Shown piece after piece: positions 26,170-35,442 of a stretch of DNA of 64,000 nucleotides (position 1 is its first letter; each line of letters opens with the position of its first letter). Under the pieces are notes generated by a model that ran no database searches, was not told the origin of the DNA, and was given only the letters and a program-made list of their open reading frames with translations. Where the stretch lies: the NCBI GenBank assembly GCA_009911065.1, contig QXWR01000008.1, forward strand, positions 1 through 64,000, given 5' to 3'. A program made the position numbers and the translations under genes. Origin of the DNA: Clostridiaceae bacterium. Its GTDB lineage: Bacteria > Bacillota > Clostridia > Lachnospirales > Lachnospiraceae.

Positions 26170-27324
26170 TCACTTTTGCTGGAACTTTCTAAGAAACGGC
26201 AGCAATTCCTTTAAAACATGAATACAATAATCAATCTCTTCTTTTGTATTGAACATTCCAAAACTGAACCGTAAAGTGGAATCCAAAAGTTTCTCCGAAA
26301 TTCCAACTCCTTTTAACGTGCCGCTTACTTGGGGATGATGGGCAGAACAGGCAGAACCTGAAGACACATAGATTCCCTTCTCCTCCAAAGCATGAAGAAG
26401 CACCTCGCTGCGCACTCCCTGAAAGCTTACGCTGACAATCTGAGGCGCACTTTCCCTGCCCCTTAGACTGTTGACCACAACCCCTTCCAGCTCTTCCATC
26501 TGACCAATCATATAATCTTTCAAATCAATCAAATGAGCCACCTTTTCTTCGTGGTTTGTGTACATCTCTCTTGCAGCGACCCCCAATCCAGCCACTCCTG
26601 GAACATTTTCCGTCCCTGACCGCATATGGTTCTGCTGACCGCCTCCGTAGATCATGGGTTTCACCTTCACCCCGTCCCGAATATAGAGAAATCCCACTCC
26701 TTTTGGCCCATGAATTTTATGACCGCTGACGGATAACAGATCAATCCCCTGTTTTTTCGGGCGGATTCTATATTTTCCGTATGCCTGAATGGCATCCACA
26801 TGGAAAAGCGTGGAGGGATTTTTCTCTTTGATCACCTTGGAAATCTCCTCTACTGGCTCCACTGCGCCGATTTCATTGTTCACATACATAACGGAAACCA
26901 AAACCGTATCCTGCCGGATCGCCTCCCGAAGCATGTCCAGCGAAATATGTCCCTTTCGGTCCACTGGCAGAAATGTCACCTCATATCCCAGCTCCTCTAA
27001 CACTTCCAGCGGACGATATACCGACGGATGTTCAATGCTGGTGCTGATTACATGATTTCCGGCCCGCTTATTGGCCAATGCCCCTCCGATCAAAGCCAGA
27101 TTGTTGGACTCAGAACCCCCGGAAGTAAACAAAATTTCCTTTTCCTGGACTTTCAACGTGGCAGCAATCTCTTTTTTCGCCTGCCGGATATACTGCTCCG
27201 CTTCCACCCCTTTTTTGTGCTTGGCAGACGGATTGGCATAATCCTCTGTCATGGTTTTGATTACAATATCTTTCACACAATCCAAAACCTTTGTGGTGGC
27301 AGAATTATCAAAATAGGCTTCCAT
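26170..27324 (-). CDS. Cysteine desulfurase (NifS/IscS-like), sulfur donor for ThiI
   Basis: 384 residues. Class V aminotransferase fold: TSGGSESNNLAL for PLP phosphate, HVDAIQAYGK, the PLP lysine in SVSGHKIHGPKG, and the catalytic cysteine in the flexible loop VSSGSACSAHH. It converts cysteine to alanine and carries persulfide. Adjacency to thiI, 86 bases downstream, matches the NifZ-ThiI pair of Bacillus, where the desulfurase is dedicated to tRNA thiolation. The short loop and absence of SufU or IscU nearby fit that role. Confidence 0.9.
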   Translation of the reverse strand: MEAYFDNSATTKVLDCVKDIVIKTMTEDYANPSAKHKKGVEAEQYIRQAKKEIAATLKVQEKEILFTSGGSESNNLALIGGALANKRAGNHVISTSIEHPSVYRPLEVLEELGYEVTFLPVDRKGHISLDMLREAIRQDTVLVSVMYVNNEIGAVEPVEEISKVIKEKNPSTLFHVDAIQAYGKYRIRPKKQGIDLLSVSGHKIHGPKGVGFLYIRDGVKVKPMIYGGGQQNHMRSGTENVPGVAGLGVAAREMYTNHEEKVAHLIDLKDYMIGQMEELEGVVVNSLRGRESAPQIVSVSFQGVRSEVLLHALEEKGIYVSSGSACSAHHPQVSGTLKGVGISEKLLDSTLRFSFGMFNTKEEIDYCIHVLKELLPFLRKFQQK

Positions 27325-27350
27325 ACAACCTCTCCCTTTCCTGTTTCCCT

Positions 27351-27440
27351 GTGGTTCTTTCTTCTTTCCTCTTACAGTCTCTTTTCCAGGTGTTTGTGGT
27401 TCTTCATTCCTTCCTCTATCCTCCTCTTTTCCAGATGTCA
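27351..27440. repeat. 45-bp tandem duplication between rsmE and the desulfurase gene
   Basis: GTGGTTCTT occurs at 27351 and 27396 and TTTTCCAG at 27382 and 27427, each 45 bases apart, with similar sequence between. On the transcribed strand the unit is purine-rich. The copies fill nearly the whole 122-base gap and do not alter either reading frame. Confidence 0.65.
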
Positions 27441-27446
27441 GACAAA

Positions 27447-28187
27447 TCAGGAATCCTCCAGCAAAAACATCAGCACTGCAAGAGCCGCCATACCTGCTGT
27501 CTCGGTTCTTAAAATCCGTCGTCCCAAAGTGATGGGACAGATCTTGGCGTTCACAGCCTCCTTCACTTCTTCCACATCAAACCCGCCTTCTGGTCCAATC
27601 ATAATCCCGATCTCCATTCCTGGACGAATCCTGGCCAGAGTCCTTCTTGTCTCTTCCATCCCTCTTGTCAGCTCATAGGGAATGAGACCAACCTCCAGCT
27701 TCTGCATCTGGAGACACCCATGGGAAAAGCTTACCACTGGTTCTACTTTGGGCACAATCATCCGTCCCGACTGTTTGGCCGCGCTTTCTGCAATGGCATT
27801 CCACCGCCGCAGTTTCGCCTCTTCTTTTTTTCGGTCTAGCTTCACCACGGACCGGCGTGTTGCCATGGGAACGATTCCATAAACTCCCAGCTCCACCGCC
27901 TTTTGGACAATCCAATCCATTTTATCTCCCTTTGGCAAACCTTGAAACAGCCAAATCCGGGAGGACAGTTCGCTGTCTTCTTTTTCCTCCGACAAAATTC
28001 GGGCATATACCTGGTCCTCTCCGATTTCCTCCACCTCACAGATATAATTCCGGGAAATCCCATCCCGGATTCCAATCTTATCCCCTGGCTTCATCCGAAG
28101 CACATTCCGAATGTGAATGACATCTTGTCCGGTAATCCGGCAGCCCCCTTCCTCCACCTGGTCCGGCGTCACAAAAAAACAATGCAC
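27447..28187 (-). CDS. rsmE: 16S rRNA (uracil1498-N3)-methyltransferase RsmE
   Basis: 246 residues, a PUA-like N-terminal domain and a SPOUT methyltransferase domain. Signature elements: HIRNVLRMKPGD, LPKGDKMDWIVQKAVELGV, MIGPEGGFDVEEV and the knot region LGRRILRTETAGMAAL. It methylates U1498 of 16S rRNA using SAM. It is encoded 37 bases after prmA, the usual neighbour. Confidence 0.93.
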   Translation of the reverse strand: MHCFFVTPDQVEEGGCRITGQDVIHIRNVLRMKPGDKIGIRDGISRNYICEVEEIGEDQVYARILSEEKEDSELSSRIWLFQGLPKGDKMDWIVQKAVELGVYGIVPMATRRSVVKLDRKKEEAKLRRWNAIAESAAKQSGRMIVPKVEPVVSFSHGCLQMQKLEVGLIPYELTRGMEETRRTLARIRPGMEIGIMIGPEGGFDVEEVKEAVNAKICPITLGRRILRTETAGMAALAVLMFLLEDS

Positions 28188-28224
28188 GTTCCTGCTCCTT
28201 TTTCTCTAAAAATGTTATGGCAAA

Positions 28225-29187
28225 TCAGACAGAGCGTTTTCTCGCAGTAATAGACACCCAGTCTCCTTCATATGTAATTTCTTCCAGTTCAAACAAGGGG
28301 TTTGCCTCAATAGCAGCACGCACTTCCTCCTCTTTGGTATTTAAAATACCAGAAGCAATAAAGACGCCTCCCTCTTTCAGATGTTTTCCGATCTCCTGCT
28401 GAAGAAGAAGGATCACTGCCGCCAGAATATTGGCAACTGCAATATCATAGCACCCCTCCCCTGCCTGCTTTTGAATGGACTCCTCATCAATAATGTTTCC
28501 CTGAACCACCTGAAACTGCTCCCTGGAAAATCCGTTGACCTGCAGATTTTCATTTACAGCTGTAATGGCATTTTCATCCAGATCGGTTCCAAACACTCTT
28601 CCAGCTCCCAGCTTTAAAGCTCCAATCCCCAAAATTCCGCTGCCGGTTCCTACATCCAGAACCGAAGCGCCACAAGTCACATGCTTACACAGCTGGCGGA
28701 TACAAAGCTTTGTGGTCTCATGCATTCCTGTGCCAAATGCAGTTCCCGGATCAATCTGAATACACAGCTTGTCTTTGTGCTCTTCTGGCACAGGCTCCCA
28801 GGTAGGCTTTATTAAAATTCCTTCCACCACAAAAGGTTTAAAAAATTGTTTCCAGTTATTGATCCAGTCTTTATCCTCAGTTTCGGAAACCACCATGGTT
28901 CCCTCGCCCACATCCACAAACATACGCAGCTTAAAAAGCTCTTCTTCCACCTGCTGCTGCACTTCTTCAATTTTTGTCGGGTCTTCCAGATAAAAACTAA
29001 CTTTGGCTGTGCCGTCATCTGGAGGAAGTTCTGGCAATATATCAATAAACATTCCTTTTGTATCCGATTCTGACAGGGGAATCCGATCCTCCACCTCAAT
29101 CCCCTGAATGCCAATTTCATCTAACATACTGCTGATTAAATCCACCGCTTCTGTGGTGGTTTCTAACGTAATCTTTGTCCATTTCAT
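28225..29187 (-). CDS. prmA: Ribosomal protein L11 methyltransferase PrmA
   Basis: 320 residues from the ATG at 29187 (AGGAGGAAG upstream). An N-terminal substrate-recognition domain begins MKWTKITLETTTEAVDLI; the SAM domain has SVLDVGTGSGILGIGALKLG and the NPPY-like DIAVANILA. PrmA trimethylates L11. The in-frame ATG at 29268 would add 27 residues without homologous sequence or ribosome-binding site. A 10-base direct repeat (CGACTTTTCA twice) lies in the 163-base gap upstream. Confidence 0.92.
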   Translation of the reverse strand: MKWTKITLETTTEAVDLISSMLDEIGIQGIEVEDRIPLSESDTKGMFIDILPELPPDDGTAKVSFYLEDPTKIEEVQQQVEEELFKLRMFVDVGEGTMVVSETEDKDWINNWKQFFKPFVVEGILIKPTWEPVPEEHKDKLCIQIDPGTAFGTGMHETTKLCIRQLCKHVTCGASVLDVGTGSGILGIGALKLGAGRVFGTDLDENAITAVNENLQVNGFSREQFQVVQGNIIDEESIQKQAGEGCYDIAVANILAAVILLLQQEIGKHLKEGGVFIASGILNTKEEEVRAAIEANPLFELEEITYEGDWVSITARKRSV

Positions 29188-29350
29188 GCAAAAACTTCCT
29201 CCTGTCTTGCCAGCCCAGCCATTTCGCCACTTATGGCAGTCCCATCCTGGTCCTGCCCGACTTTTCACGACTTTTCACGGCGATTTTCCATCCAAACTTC
29301 ACCATCATATCATAGAATCCAGATCATTACAAGATTCACAAATATTTCCT

Positions 29351-30355
29351 TCACGGAAACACCGCTCTGTGGATTCCCTCAGATATGGTAAAACTTAAAT
29401 GGCCAATCAATTCATCAATATTTGGCGGCGTCACATAAAGATTGCCAAATTCCGGTTCCAGCAGCTCCCGAATCAAATCATACTGTTCATCCGGAGTCAT
29501 TTCCTGAATAAAATCCCCCATCCCTTTGGTAGACATATTGGCTGCCAGAGTTTCAATCATGGTATTGACCGTATCATGGACAATGGCTGCAGCTCCCACA
29601 ACCGTAGGCACTCCCACAGCCAGCACTGGCACTCCCAGACTTTCCTTCGTCAGACTGTGACGGTGATTTCCCACCCCGGAACCAGGATGGATTCCCGTGT
29701 CAGTCAGCTGGATGGTCGTTCCCAGTCTGCGAATGCTGCGGGCTGCCAGAGCATCAATCACAATCAAAATCTCTGGCCTGGTCTCCCCAATGACTCCTTT
29801 TAAAATTTCTGCAGTCTCCATTCCGGTTTGAGCCATAACTCCAGGAACAATCCCGCTTAAAACCGGAAGCTTCCGCTCCTTGCAAAATCCGGTTCCATAC
29901 TGCTGCTCCAAATGGCGTGTCACCTGCAAATGTCCCACTGCCTTTGGACCTAAAGCATCTGGTGTCACAGAAGGATTGCCAAGGCCCACTACTAAAATCC
30001 TCCGGTCTTCCAAAGAAGACTTCTCCTGCCCCTCCATACAGCCAATCAGCCTTTGAATTTGCTTTGCCAGCTCTTTTGCCACGTTTTCATGGTAATCTTC
30101 ATCCTTTTGGGCCAGTTGATCTGCCTCCAAGGTCAAATAGGTTCCCTGAGGCTTTCCCATGGCCTTTTCTCCCTGCTCATCTAAAATCTTCACCTCTGTC
30201 AGCTTTACCTGACTGGATTCTTCCTGCCATTCCCGAAGAGAAACCCCCGAAACTTCCCCCCCATCTCCTGGAAAGCTTTCTCTCTCTTCCAATGCCAAAT
30301 CAGTTCTGACCTCAAAATCCGGTTTTTCTTTTTCAATCACATAATTCATCGCCAT
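29351..30355 (-). CDS. gpr: Spore germination protease GPR
   Basis: 334 residues. The family marks are the propeptide region EVRTDLALEERES, the motif VVGLGNPSVTPDALGPKAV, VIDALAARSIRRLGTTIQL and DTGIHPGSGVGNHR. GPR is made in the forespore as a zymogen and degrades small acid-soluble proteins at germination, so the organism should form spores. The ATG at 30355 has AGGAAG upstream; a second ATG two codons later is less well placed. I do not see a convincing sigma-G promoter in the short upstream region. Downstream are prmA and rsmE. Confidence 0.94.
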   Translation of the reverse strand: MAMNYVIEKEKPDFEVRTDLALEERESFPGDGGEVSGVSLREWQEESSQVKLTEVKILDEQGEKAMGKPQGTYLTLEADQLAQKDEDYHENVAKELAKQIQRLIGCMEGQEKSSLEDRRILVVGLGNPSVTPDALGPKAVGHLQVTRHLEQQYGTGFCKERKLPVLSGIVPGVMAQTGMETAEILKGVIGETRPEILIVIDALAARSIRRLGTTIQLTDTGIHPGSGVGNHRHSLTKESLGVPVLAVGVPTVVGAAAIVHDTVNTMIETLAANMSTKGMGDFIQEMTPDEQYDLIRELLEPEFGNLYVTPPNIDELIGHLSFTISEGIHRAVFP

Positions 30356-30519
30356 ATGCTCTTCTTCCTCTCATCCAGATCTTTCCTACTCATTTTCTCG
30401 TCACCGTTCACAGGCTAACCGTGTCATTCTGTTAAGCAACACCAAAAGCAGCAAGAGAAAAATAAATGACCTTGCTCGATAAACAGTAACATTTTCTCCA
30501 AAATCCCCCAAATTATGTA

Positions 30520-30548
30520 TTGACATTTTCCCTCACATTCGCTAGAAT
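30520..30548 (+). promoter_or_regulatory. Strong promoter of rpsT
   Basis: A perfect TTGACA (30520-30525), 17-base spacer and TAGAAT (30543-30548). The transcript would have a leader of about 80 bases that holds a short dyad (AATAT..ATATT) just before the ribosome-binding site. The rest of 30356-30519 shows no feature. Confidence 0.75.
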
Positions 30549-30636
30549 GAAACAGTATGTTTACATTGAACTGTCCGTGTCCAGACTTTGATGCAAACCA
30601 TCGAATATCCATCATTCAATATTGGAGGTGAACAGA

Positions 30637-30900
30637 TTGGCAAATATTAAATCTGCAAAAAAGAGAATTTTAGTTAATGAGACAAAAGCTGCAAGAAACA
30701 AAGCGATTCGCTCTAAAGTGAAGACTGCCTGCAAGAAAGTGGATGCTGCCGTGGCTGCCGGCGACAAGACTGCTGCTGTGGCCTGTCTGAATGCTGCGGT
30801 ATCTGAGATTGATAAGGCATGTACCAAGGGAGTGTATCACAAGAATACTGCTTCCAGAAAAGTATCCCGCCTTTCCAAGGCTGTCAGCGCCATCGCTTAA
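30637..30900 (+). CDS. rpsT: 30S ribosomal protein S20
   Basis: 87 residues from a TTG start: ANIKSAKKRILVNETKAARN, the invariant S20 beginning, and a helical Ala/Lys-rich body. GGAGGTG six bases before the TTG fixes this start; the upstream in-frame ATG at 30622 overlaps that site and would add five unrelated residues. S20 binds 16S rRNA helices 9 and 44. Rare start codons are common in rpsT and are thought to help autoregulation. It converges on holA, its usual neighbour in Firmicutes. Confidence 0.95.
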   Translation: MANIKSAKKRILVNETKAARNKAIRSKVKTACKKVDAAVAAGDKTAAVACLNAAVSEIDKACTKGVYHKNTASRKVSRLSKAVSAIA

Positions 30901-30993
30901 TTTCTAACAGTTCAGATATCTTGTACCTGTGACTGCATTCATGTGTCATCTTCATGGTGCGAACAGGCAAATGAAACAATGGAACGAGTAAAG

Positions 30994-31030
30994 ATTCCTG
31001 TCCGGAAGGTGTGCCGGACAGGAATTTTTT
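30994..31030. terminator. Rho-independent terminator between rpsT and holA
   Basis: ATTCCTGTCCGG (30994-31005) and CCGGACAGGAAT (31014-31025) pair perfectly around an 8-base loop, followed by a T run. It serves rpsT and lies 4 bases from the holA stop, so the convergent transcript may also use it. Confidence 0.9.
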
Positions 31031-31034
31031 GTTT

Positions 31035-32024
31035 TTAAACAGTTGGAACGTTTCCATCCTTCTTTGTCAAAAGCAGCTCTACGGCCAGACGATCTAACAG
31101 CTGTCCGGTTTTCACTGCTTCCTCCAGCTCCACGCACCAATTTACATAGGAAAGAATCTGGTCCCTGGAAAAAGAACGGGCCTGTCCCATAACTTTCCCT
31201 GCCACAAAAGGCTGCATTTTCAGCTTTGAAGCAATCATTCCCCGCTCCATTCCCTGCTCCGCCAGTTCCTTTACCTGGAGAATCAAGTTAAACTGTCTGG
31301 CAATCAAAAATAAAATCCGCATTGGCGGCTCCTTTAAAGCCAGCAAATCCTCATATAAATCCATGGCTTTTTTGGTCTGTCGGTTTACAATCGCCCCAAC
31401 CATATCAAAAATCCGGTTTGTCACCCGAACCGTGCTAATGGCGTCCACATCTGTATTTGTGATTACATCCCGACCCCAGGTAAAGGTGATAAGCTTTTCC
31501 AGCTCCATTCGGATGTTCTCCATATCATCCCCAGCCATGCCTAAAAAGTATTCCATGGTGCTTTTGGTGATCTTCTTACCTTCCTTTGCCAGAATCCCTC
31601 CAGCCCACTTGCCTAACTGAGTTCCATCCTGCCGCCCCATTTCAGCAGCATACCCAAGACTTTTCACCTTCTTATAAAGCTTATTCCTCTTATCCACCTC
31701 AGATTCCACAAAAACAAGACAGGTGGTTTTTGGCATATCTGGAAGATATTTCACCAGAGCCTCAGAAGCGCTTTTGAAAAATCCACTGTCCTCCACCAAA
31801 ATCAATCTCTGCTCGGCAAAAAAAGGCATGGTGTCTGCCAGACGAATCAATTCATCCACATCCAGCCCCTTTCCCTCAAAGCGGGCGTAATTCATCGTAT
31901 CCTCTCCAAGAATTGCCTCCTTGAGACGATTTTTATAGCTGTTTTTCAAAAAAGCCTCCTCCCCAAAGAGAAGATAGATTGGCTTAAACGTGTGTTCTTT
32001 TATATCTTTATTCAAATTCTGCAT
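31035..32024 (-). CDS. holA: DNA polymerase III subunit delta
   Basis: 329 residues. The AAA+-like clamp-loader delta subunit is recognised by FKPIYLLFGEEAFLKNSYKNRL, the MPFFAEQRLILVEDSGFF segment, and the C-terminal QFNLILQVKELAEQG and LLDRLAVELLLTKK. Delta opens the beta clamp during loading. Either the ATG at 32024 (AGGTG upstream) or a GTG two codons earlier at 32030 could be the start. It follows the Bax-inhibitor gene and comEC on the same strand. Confidence 0.92.
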   Translation of the reverse strand: MQNLNKDIKEHTFKPIYLLFGEEAFLKNSYKNRLKEAILGEDTMNYARFEGKGLDVDELIRLADTMPFFAEQRLILVEDSGFFKSASEALVKYLPDMPKTTCLVFVESEVDKRNKLYKKVKSLGYAAEMGRQDGTQLGKWAGGILAKEGKKITKSTMEYFLGMAGDDMENIRMELEKLITFTWGRDVITNTDVDAISTVRVTNRIFDMVGAIVNRQTKKAMDLYEDLLALKEPPMRILFLIARQFNLILQVKELAEQGMERGMIASKLKMQPFVAGKVMGQARSFSRDQILSYVNWCVELEEAVKTGQLLDRLAVELLLTKKDGNVPTV

Positions 32025-32049
32025 TTTCACACCTGTCCTGTTCTGTCAG

Positions 32050-32078
32050 AAAATGCGTTCCTTCCGGAACGCATTCTC
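32050..32078 (-). terminator. Hairpin terminator after the Bax-inhibitor-like gene
   Basis: On the minus strand AATGCGTTCC (32075-32066) pairs with GGAACGCATT (32061-32052) around a four-base loop and is followed by TTCT. The U tract is short, so read-through into holA is likely. Confidence 0.5.
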
Positions 32079-32146
32079 TTCATCCTTTTTCATGAGGCAA
32101 AAATCCACGGTCTCTTTTATCGGTCATGTAACCGATCCAGGATTCC

Positions 32147-32860
32147 TTACTTTCTCCTGCCAAGAACCCGCAGCAAATAGATAAACAGATTGATAAAATC
32201 CAAGTACAGCTGCAGAGCGGCAAAAATTGACGCCTTCTTCGCCATAACCGGGTCCTGACAATAGGCCTGATGATAGGACTTAATCTTCTGAGTGTCATAT
32301 GCAGTAAACAGCAGGAAAATAAAAATACCTACTGTACAAATGGCAATCTCAAACCGCTCCAGATTGAAAAAAATCCCTGCTACCCAAAATAAGAGCAAAA
32401 AGATCAGGCTTCCCACAAGGAAATTCCGCAGTTTGCTCAAATCAGCCCTGGTAACGTATCCCACTGCTGCCATAATTCCGAAGAACACAGCTGTCGCCCC
32501 AAATACAAACACCAAACTTGGCAGTGCATACAACAAAAAGTAAGCGGAAAAAACCACCCCGTTTAATAGAGCATAAGTAAAAAACAAACCTCTGGCAACC
32601 CCCACAGACACTTTGTTGATCTGTGTTGATAAATAAAGCACTACCACCAGCTCTGCAATCCCTAATATCCATATCATTTGGGGAATTGCAAACACATACC
32701 ACACCAGTCCAGTCACATAACCAGTGAGGGCAATGGCAAATGTCAGCAGCAATCCTGCAAACATCCATCCAAACGTCTTGGCCGTATACCGGTCCAAGGG
32801 TTCGTATGCCTGTTCGGTCCCATAAGCGCCATAATACTGTTTCGCATCTTGATAATCCAT
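32147..32860 (-). CDS. Bax inhibitor-1 (YetJ/YbhL) family membrane protein
   Basis: 237 residues with seven hydrophobic segments after a Tyr-rich cytosolic N-terminus. The family end FTAYDTQKIK and the C-terminal AALQLYLDFINLFIYLLRVLG are diagnostic. Relatives such as YetJ are pH-sensitive calcium leak channels. The ATG at 32860 is preceded by AAAGGAG; an in-frame ATG at 32902 has no site. It separates comEC from holA. Confidence 0.9.
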   Translation of the reverse strand: MDYQDAKQYYGAYGTEQAYEPLDRYTAKTFGWMFAGLLLTFAIALTGYVTGLVWYVFAIPQMIWILGIAELVVVLYLSTQINKVSVGVARGLFFTYALLNGVVFSAYFLLYALPSLVFVFGATAVFFGIMAAVGYVTRADLSKLRNFLVGSLIFLLLFWVAGIFFNLERFEIAICTVGIFIFLLFTAYDTQKIKSYHQAYCQDPVMAKKASIFAALQLYLDFINLFIYLLRVLGRRK

Positions 32861-32961
32861 GATACACTCCTTTCCAGCTATTTGCCTGTACGGCAAAAAC
32901 ACATCTGAACAAAAGTAATTTTACCACACTTTCCCCCATTTGAAAATGGATTTAGAAAAAT

Positions 32962-35439
32962 TTAAGGATGGAAATCGGATATCCACTGTTTCCACCAAAT
33001 CCGCTTTCCATCGGTCTCAAGCCAAATGGCTCCGCTTACTGGGGTTTGATAAACCTGAATCTTTTGTCTGTAAAGAAGGTCTAACACCTCCTGCCCCGGA
33101 TGGCCATACCGGTTCTTCTCCCCATAAGAAATCACCGCCCACCTGGGTTTTAACGCCTCAATCCATACTTTACTGGTAGAATATTTGGAACCATGATGAG
33201 CAACCTTCAGCACCTGAATCCCACTTAAATCGGTCTGCTGCCTTAGCAACTGGTTTTCTCCCGACTCACTCATATCACCAGTCAGCAGCATATGAAAATC
33301 CTGATAATCTACTTTTAACACCAGAGAATGTTCATTACGGTCCTTCTCTTTAGCCCCCTCTAGTTTTCCTTTCTCTGGATACAGACACCAAATCTTTACC
33401 TTTCCTGCCTCCAGACGGTCTCCTCCATCCATCCAAGACACCCTGCCTCCCTGACGAAGGGCAAGCTGCTGCAGCTGTTCATATACTTCCTCTCCCTGCC
33501 CTGCCGCCGGCAGAACAAGATGATCAACGAAAAGGTTCCCATTCTCCATCACTTGGGTCAGCCCGTTTATATGATCCTGATCTCCATGACTTACTATGGC
33601 AAAATCCACTGTCTTGATTCCCTTGCTCTTTAAAAAAGGTTCCAACCGGTTTTTTCCCAGCTGCTTCTGATCACTGCTGCCTCCATCCACCAAAATCGTC
33701 GTGTTTTTGGTGCGGATACAGATTCCGTCTCCCTGTCCCACATCCAGAAACGTAACTTCCATTCCGCGGATTGGAAGGGGCATCAAAATCAGCAGACCCA
33801 TTGTGAGAAAAATCAGACCTCTGCGCCATCTTCCCTTCTTCCACACCGTTAAGGAAGCAGCCAGCATTCCCAAATAAACCGCTGTCTGCCAGGGTTTTGG
33901 CTGCCCCACAATCAGACTGCTTCCCGGCAAATGTCCCCACCAGGTACAAAGACAATGGTAAAACCTCAAAACAGCATGTCCGCTGCCTACGGCAAAACGG
34001 CCTGCCGGAACCCATATACTGCCAAGCAAAATCCCTGCTGTTCCAGAAGCCACCACAATCCCCATAAACGGAACTGCTGCCAGATTCAAAAACACCCCAT
34101 AGAGAGGAAACTGAAAAAAGTGATACAGCACAGTCGGCAAAGTCACAAGCTGCATTCCTATGGCAGCGGACAAAGGTATTAAAATTGTTTCCTTTTGTAT
34201 CCAATTCTTCCTTTCACCGGACAATCCTTTTAATTCCAACTGCTTTTCCGACTCCAACAGGATCTCTGACGTCACGCTGATTCCTGCTACCGCCCCAAAA
34301 GAAAGCTGCACTCCTGCCTGATACAAACCGTAAGGGTTTTCCCACAAAATCAGCAGCGCCGCCAGGGCAAGGGCAGAGGAAAGATCATAGGTTCTCCCCA
34401 TATATGCGGCCCAAAATCCACAAAAAGCCATAATAAGAGCACGCATCACAGAAGGAGATGCCCCTGTCATTCTCCCATAGGCCGCCAAAAACAAACCGCC
34501 TAAAATTCCGGCAGTTTTATACCCGGCCCCAAATCTCTTCAGGCTTCCATAGACCACCCCGCTGATCAACGACAGATGAAGACCGCTGATGGCAAGAAGA
34601 TGGGAAATGCCATTTTCCTGATACAGTTCACGGATTTCCTCATCCAAATGGGACTTTTCTCCCAAAAGAGCCGCCCGAAATACCCCTGCATCCCGAGAAT
34701 CTGCCACCTGGTCCAGTATCTCCCCTGCATACAAAGAAAACGAACAGAGCATTTCCAGACATGGATTGTAAGAATCATCCATTGCCTGCCACCCTTCCTC
34801 ATTTCCAAACATCCTGTAATTGATCCCCAAAGAACAGTAATACAAACTTTGATCAAACTCCCCTGGATTTCTGGACTCCAAAAAAGTATCTATGGAACCT
34901 GTAATTTGAATCTGGCTTCCTGCTTTTGGACGGCCCATGTGGCCGGAAGGGTCTTTGAAATACACGCAAATCCGCTTCACCTGTTCTCTTTTGTCCAGCT
35001 CCTCCAACTGGGAGGCAATCGGTGCAAAAACTCCGGGACCTAATATCAAAACCCAGTTTTCTCCCTTTCGCCTTATGCTCTGGACTCTTCCATGGACGGT
35101 CCTTATCTGCCCCTCCAGTTTTAGAGACCGCTCTTTTTGACGCCACTGTACCGCCTGATGTCCACGGCAAAATCCGACACAAAACAACCCAACGGTCAGT
35201 CCGATCTGCCACAGCAGCCGGTTCTTTTTCCACTGGCTGTCAATTTTATGTATCTTTTTGCTCTTTGCCCCCTTTTTTGTCTTCTCCACACATAATTTTT
35301 CCAACAGAATACTTCCCAAACTGATAAAGAAAAATGCCGCTCCCAGGGCAGCAGCCCACTTTACCGCCGCCATGCTAGACATGCCACACGCCTCTCCAAG
35401 TACGAATCCGCCTGTCAACAGGATTAGCGGCCGTTTTAT
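32962..35439 (-). CDS. comEC: ComEC/Rec2 family DNA-uptake channel with C-terminal metallo-beta-lactamase domain
   Basis: About 825 residues: N-terminal transmembrane part and OB domain (DUF4131), the Competence domain (LLGEKSHLDEEIRELYQENGI, ISGLHLSL), and a beta-lactamase-like domain (FLDVGQGDGICIR, SHGDQDHING, HHGSKYSTS). ComEC moves single-stranded DNA through the membrane during transformation. The family N-terminus (KRPLILL-TGGFVLGEA) begins at codon ATA (35439), with GGAGG about eight bases upstream, and no ATG, GTG or TTG is found before the TTG at 35418. Either ATA initiates or a protein shorter by seven residues is made. The frame follows the gerM stop directly. Confidence 0.88.
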   Translation of the reverse strand: MKRPLILLTGGFVLGEACGMSSMAAVKWAAALGAAFFFISLGSILLEKLCVEKTKKGAKSKKIHKIDSQWKKNRLLWQIGLTVGLFCVGFCRGHQAVQWRQKERSLKLEGQIRTVHGRVQSIRRKGENWVLILGPGVFAPIASQLEELDKREQVKRICVYFKDPSGHMGRPKAGSQIQITGSIDTFLESRNPGEFDQSLYYCSLGINYRMFGNEEGWQAMDDSYNPCLEMLCSFSLYAGEILDQVADSRDAGVFRAALLGEKSHLDEEIRELYQENGISHLLAISGLHLSLISGVVYGSLKRFGAGYKTAGILGGLFLAAYGRMTGASPSVMRALIMAFCGFWAAYMGRTYDLSSALALAALLILWENPYGLYQAGVQLSFGAVAGISVTSEILLESEKQLELKGLSGERKNWIQKETILIPLSAAIGMQLVTLPTVLYHFFQFPLYGVFLNLAAVPFMGIVVASGTAGILLGSIWVPAGRFAVGSGHAVLRFYHCLCTWWGHLPGSSLIVGQPKPWQTAVYLGMLAASLTVWKKGRWRRGLIFLTMGLLILMPLPIRGMEVTFLDVGQGDGICIRTKNTTILVDGGSSDQKQLGKNRLEPFLKSKGIKTVDFAIVSHGDQDHINGLTQVMENGNLFVDHLVLPAAGQGEEVYEQLQQLALRQGGRVSWMDGGDRLEAGKVKIWCLYPEKGKLEGAKEKDRNEHSLVLKVDYQDFHMLLTGDMSESGENQLLRQQTDLSGIQVLKVAHHGSKYSTSKVWIEALKPRWAVISYGEKNRYGHPGQEVLDLLYRQKIQVYQTPVSGAIWLETDGKRIWWKQWISDFHP

Positions 35440-35442
35440 GCT

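Noticed and set aside
29399-30309. Two plus-strand frames over gpr
   Set aside because: Shadow frames of a well-recognised gene.
34576-35043. 155-codon plus-strand frame
   Set aside because: Antisense to comEC, no supporting signals.
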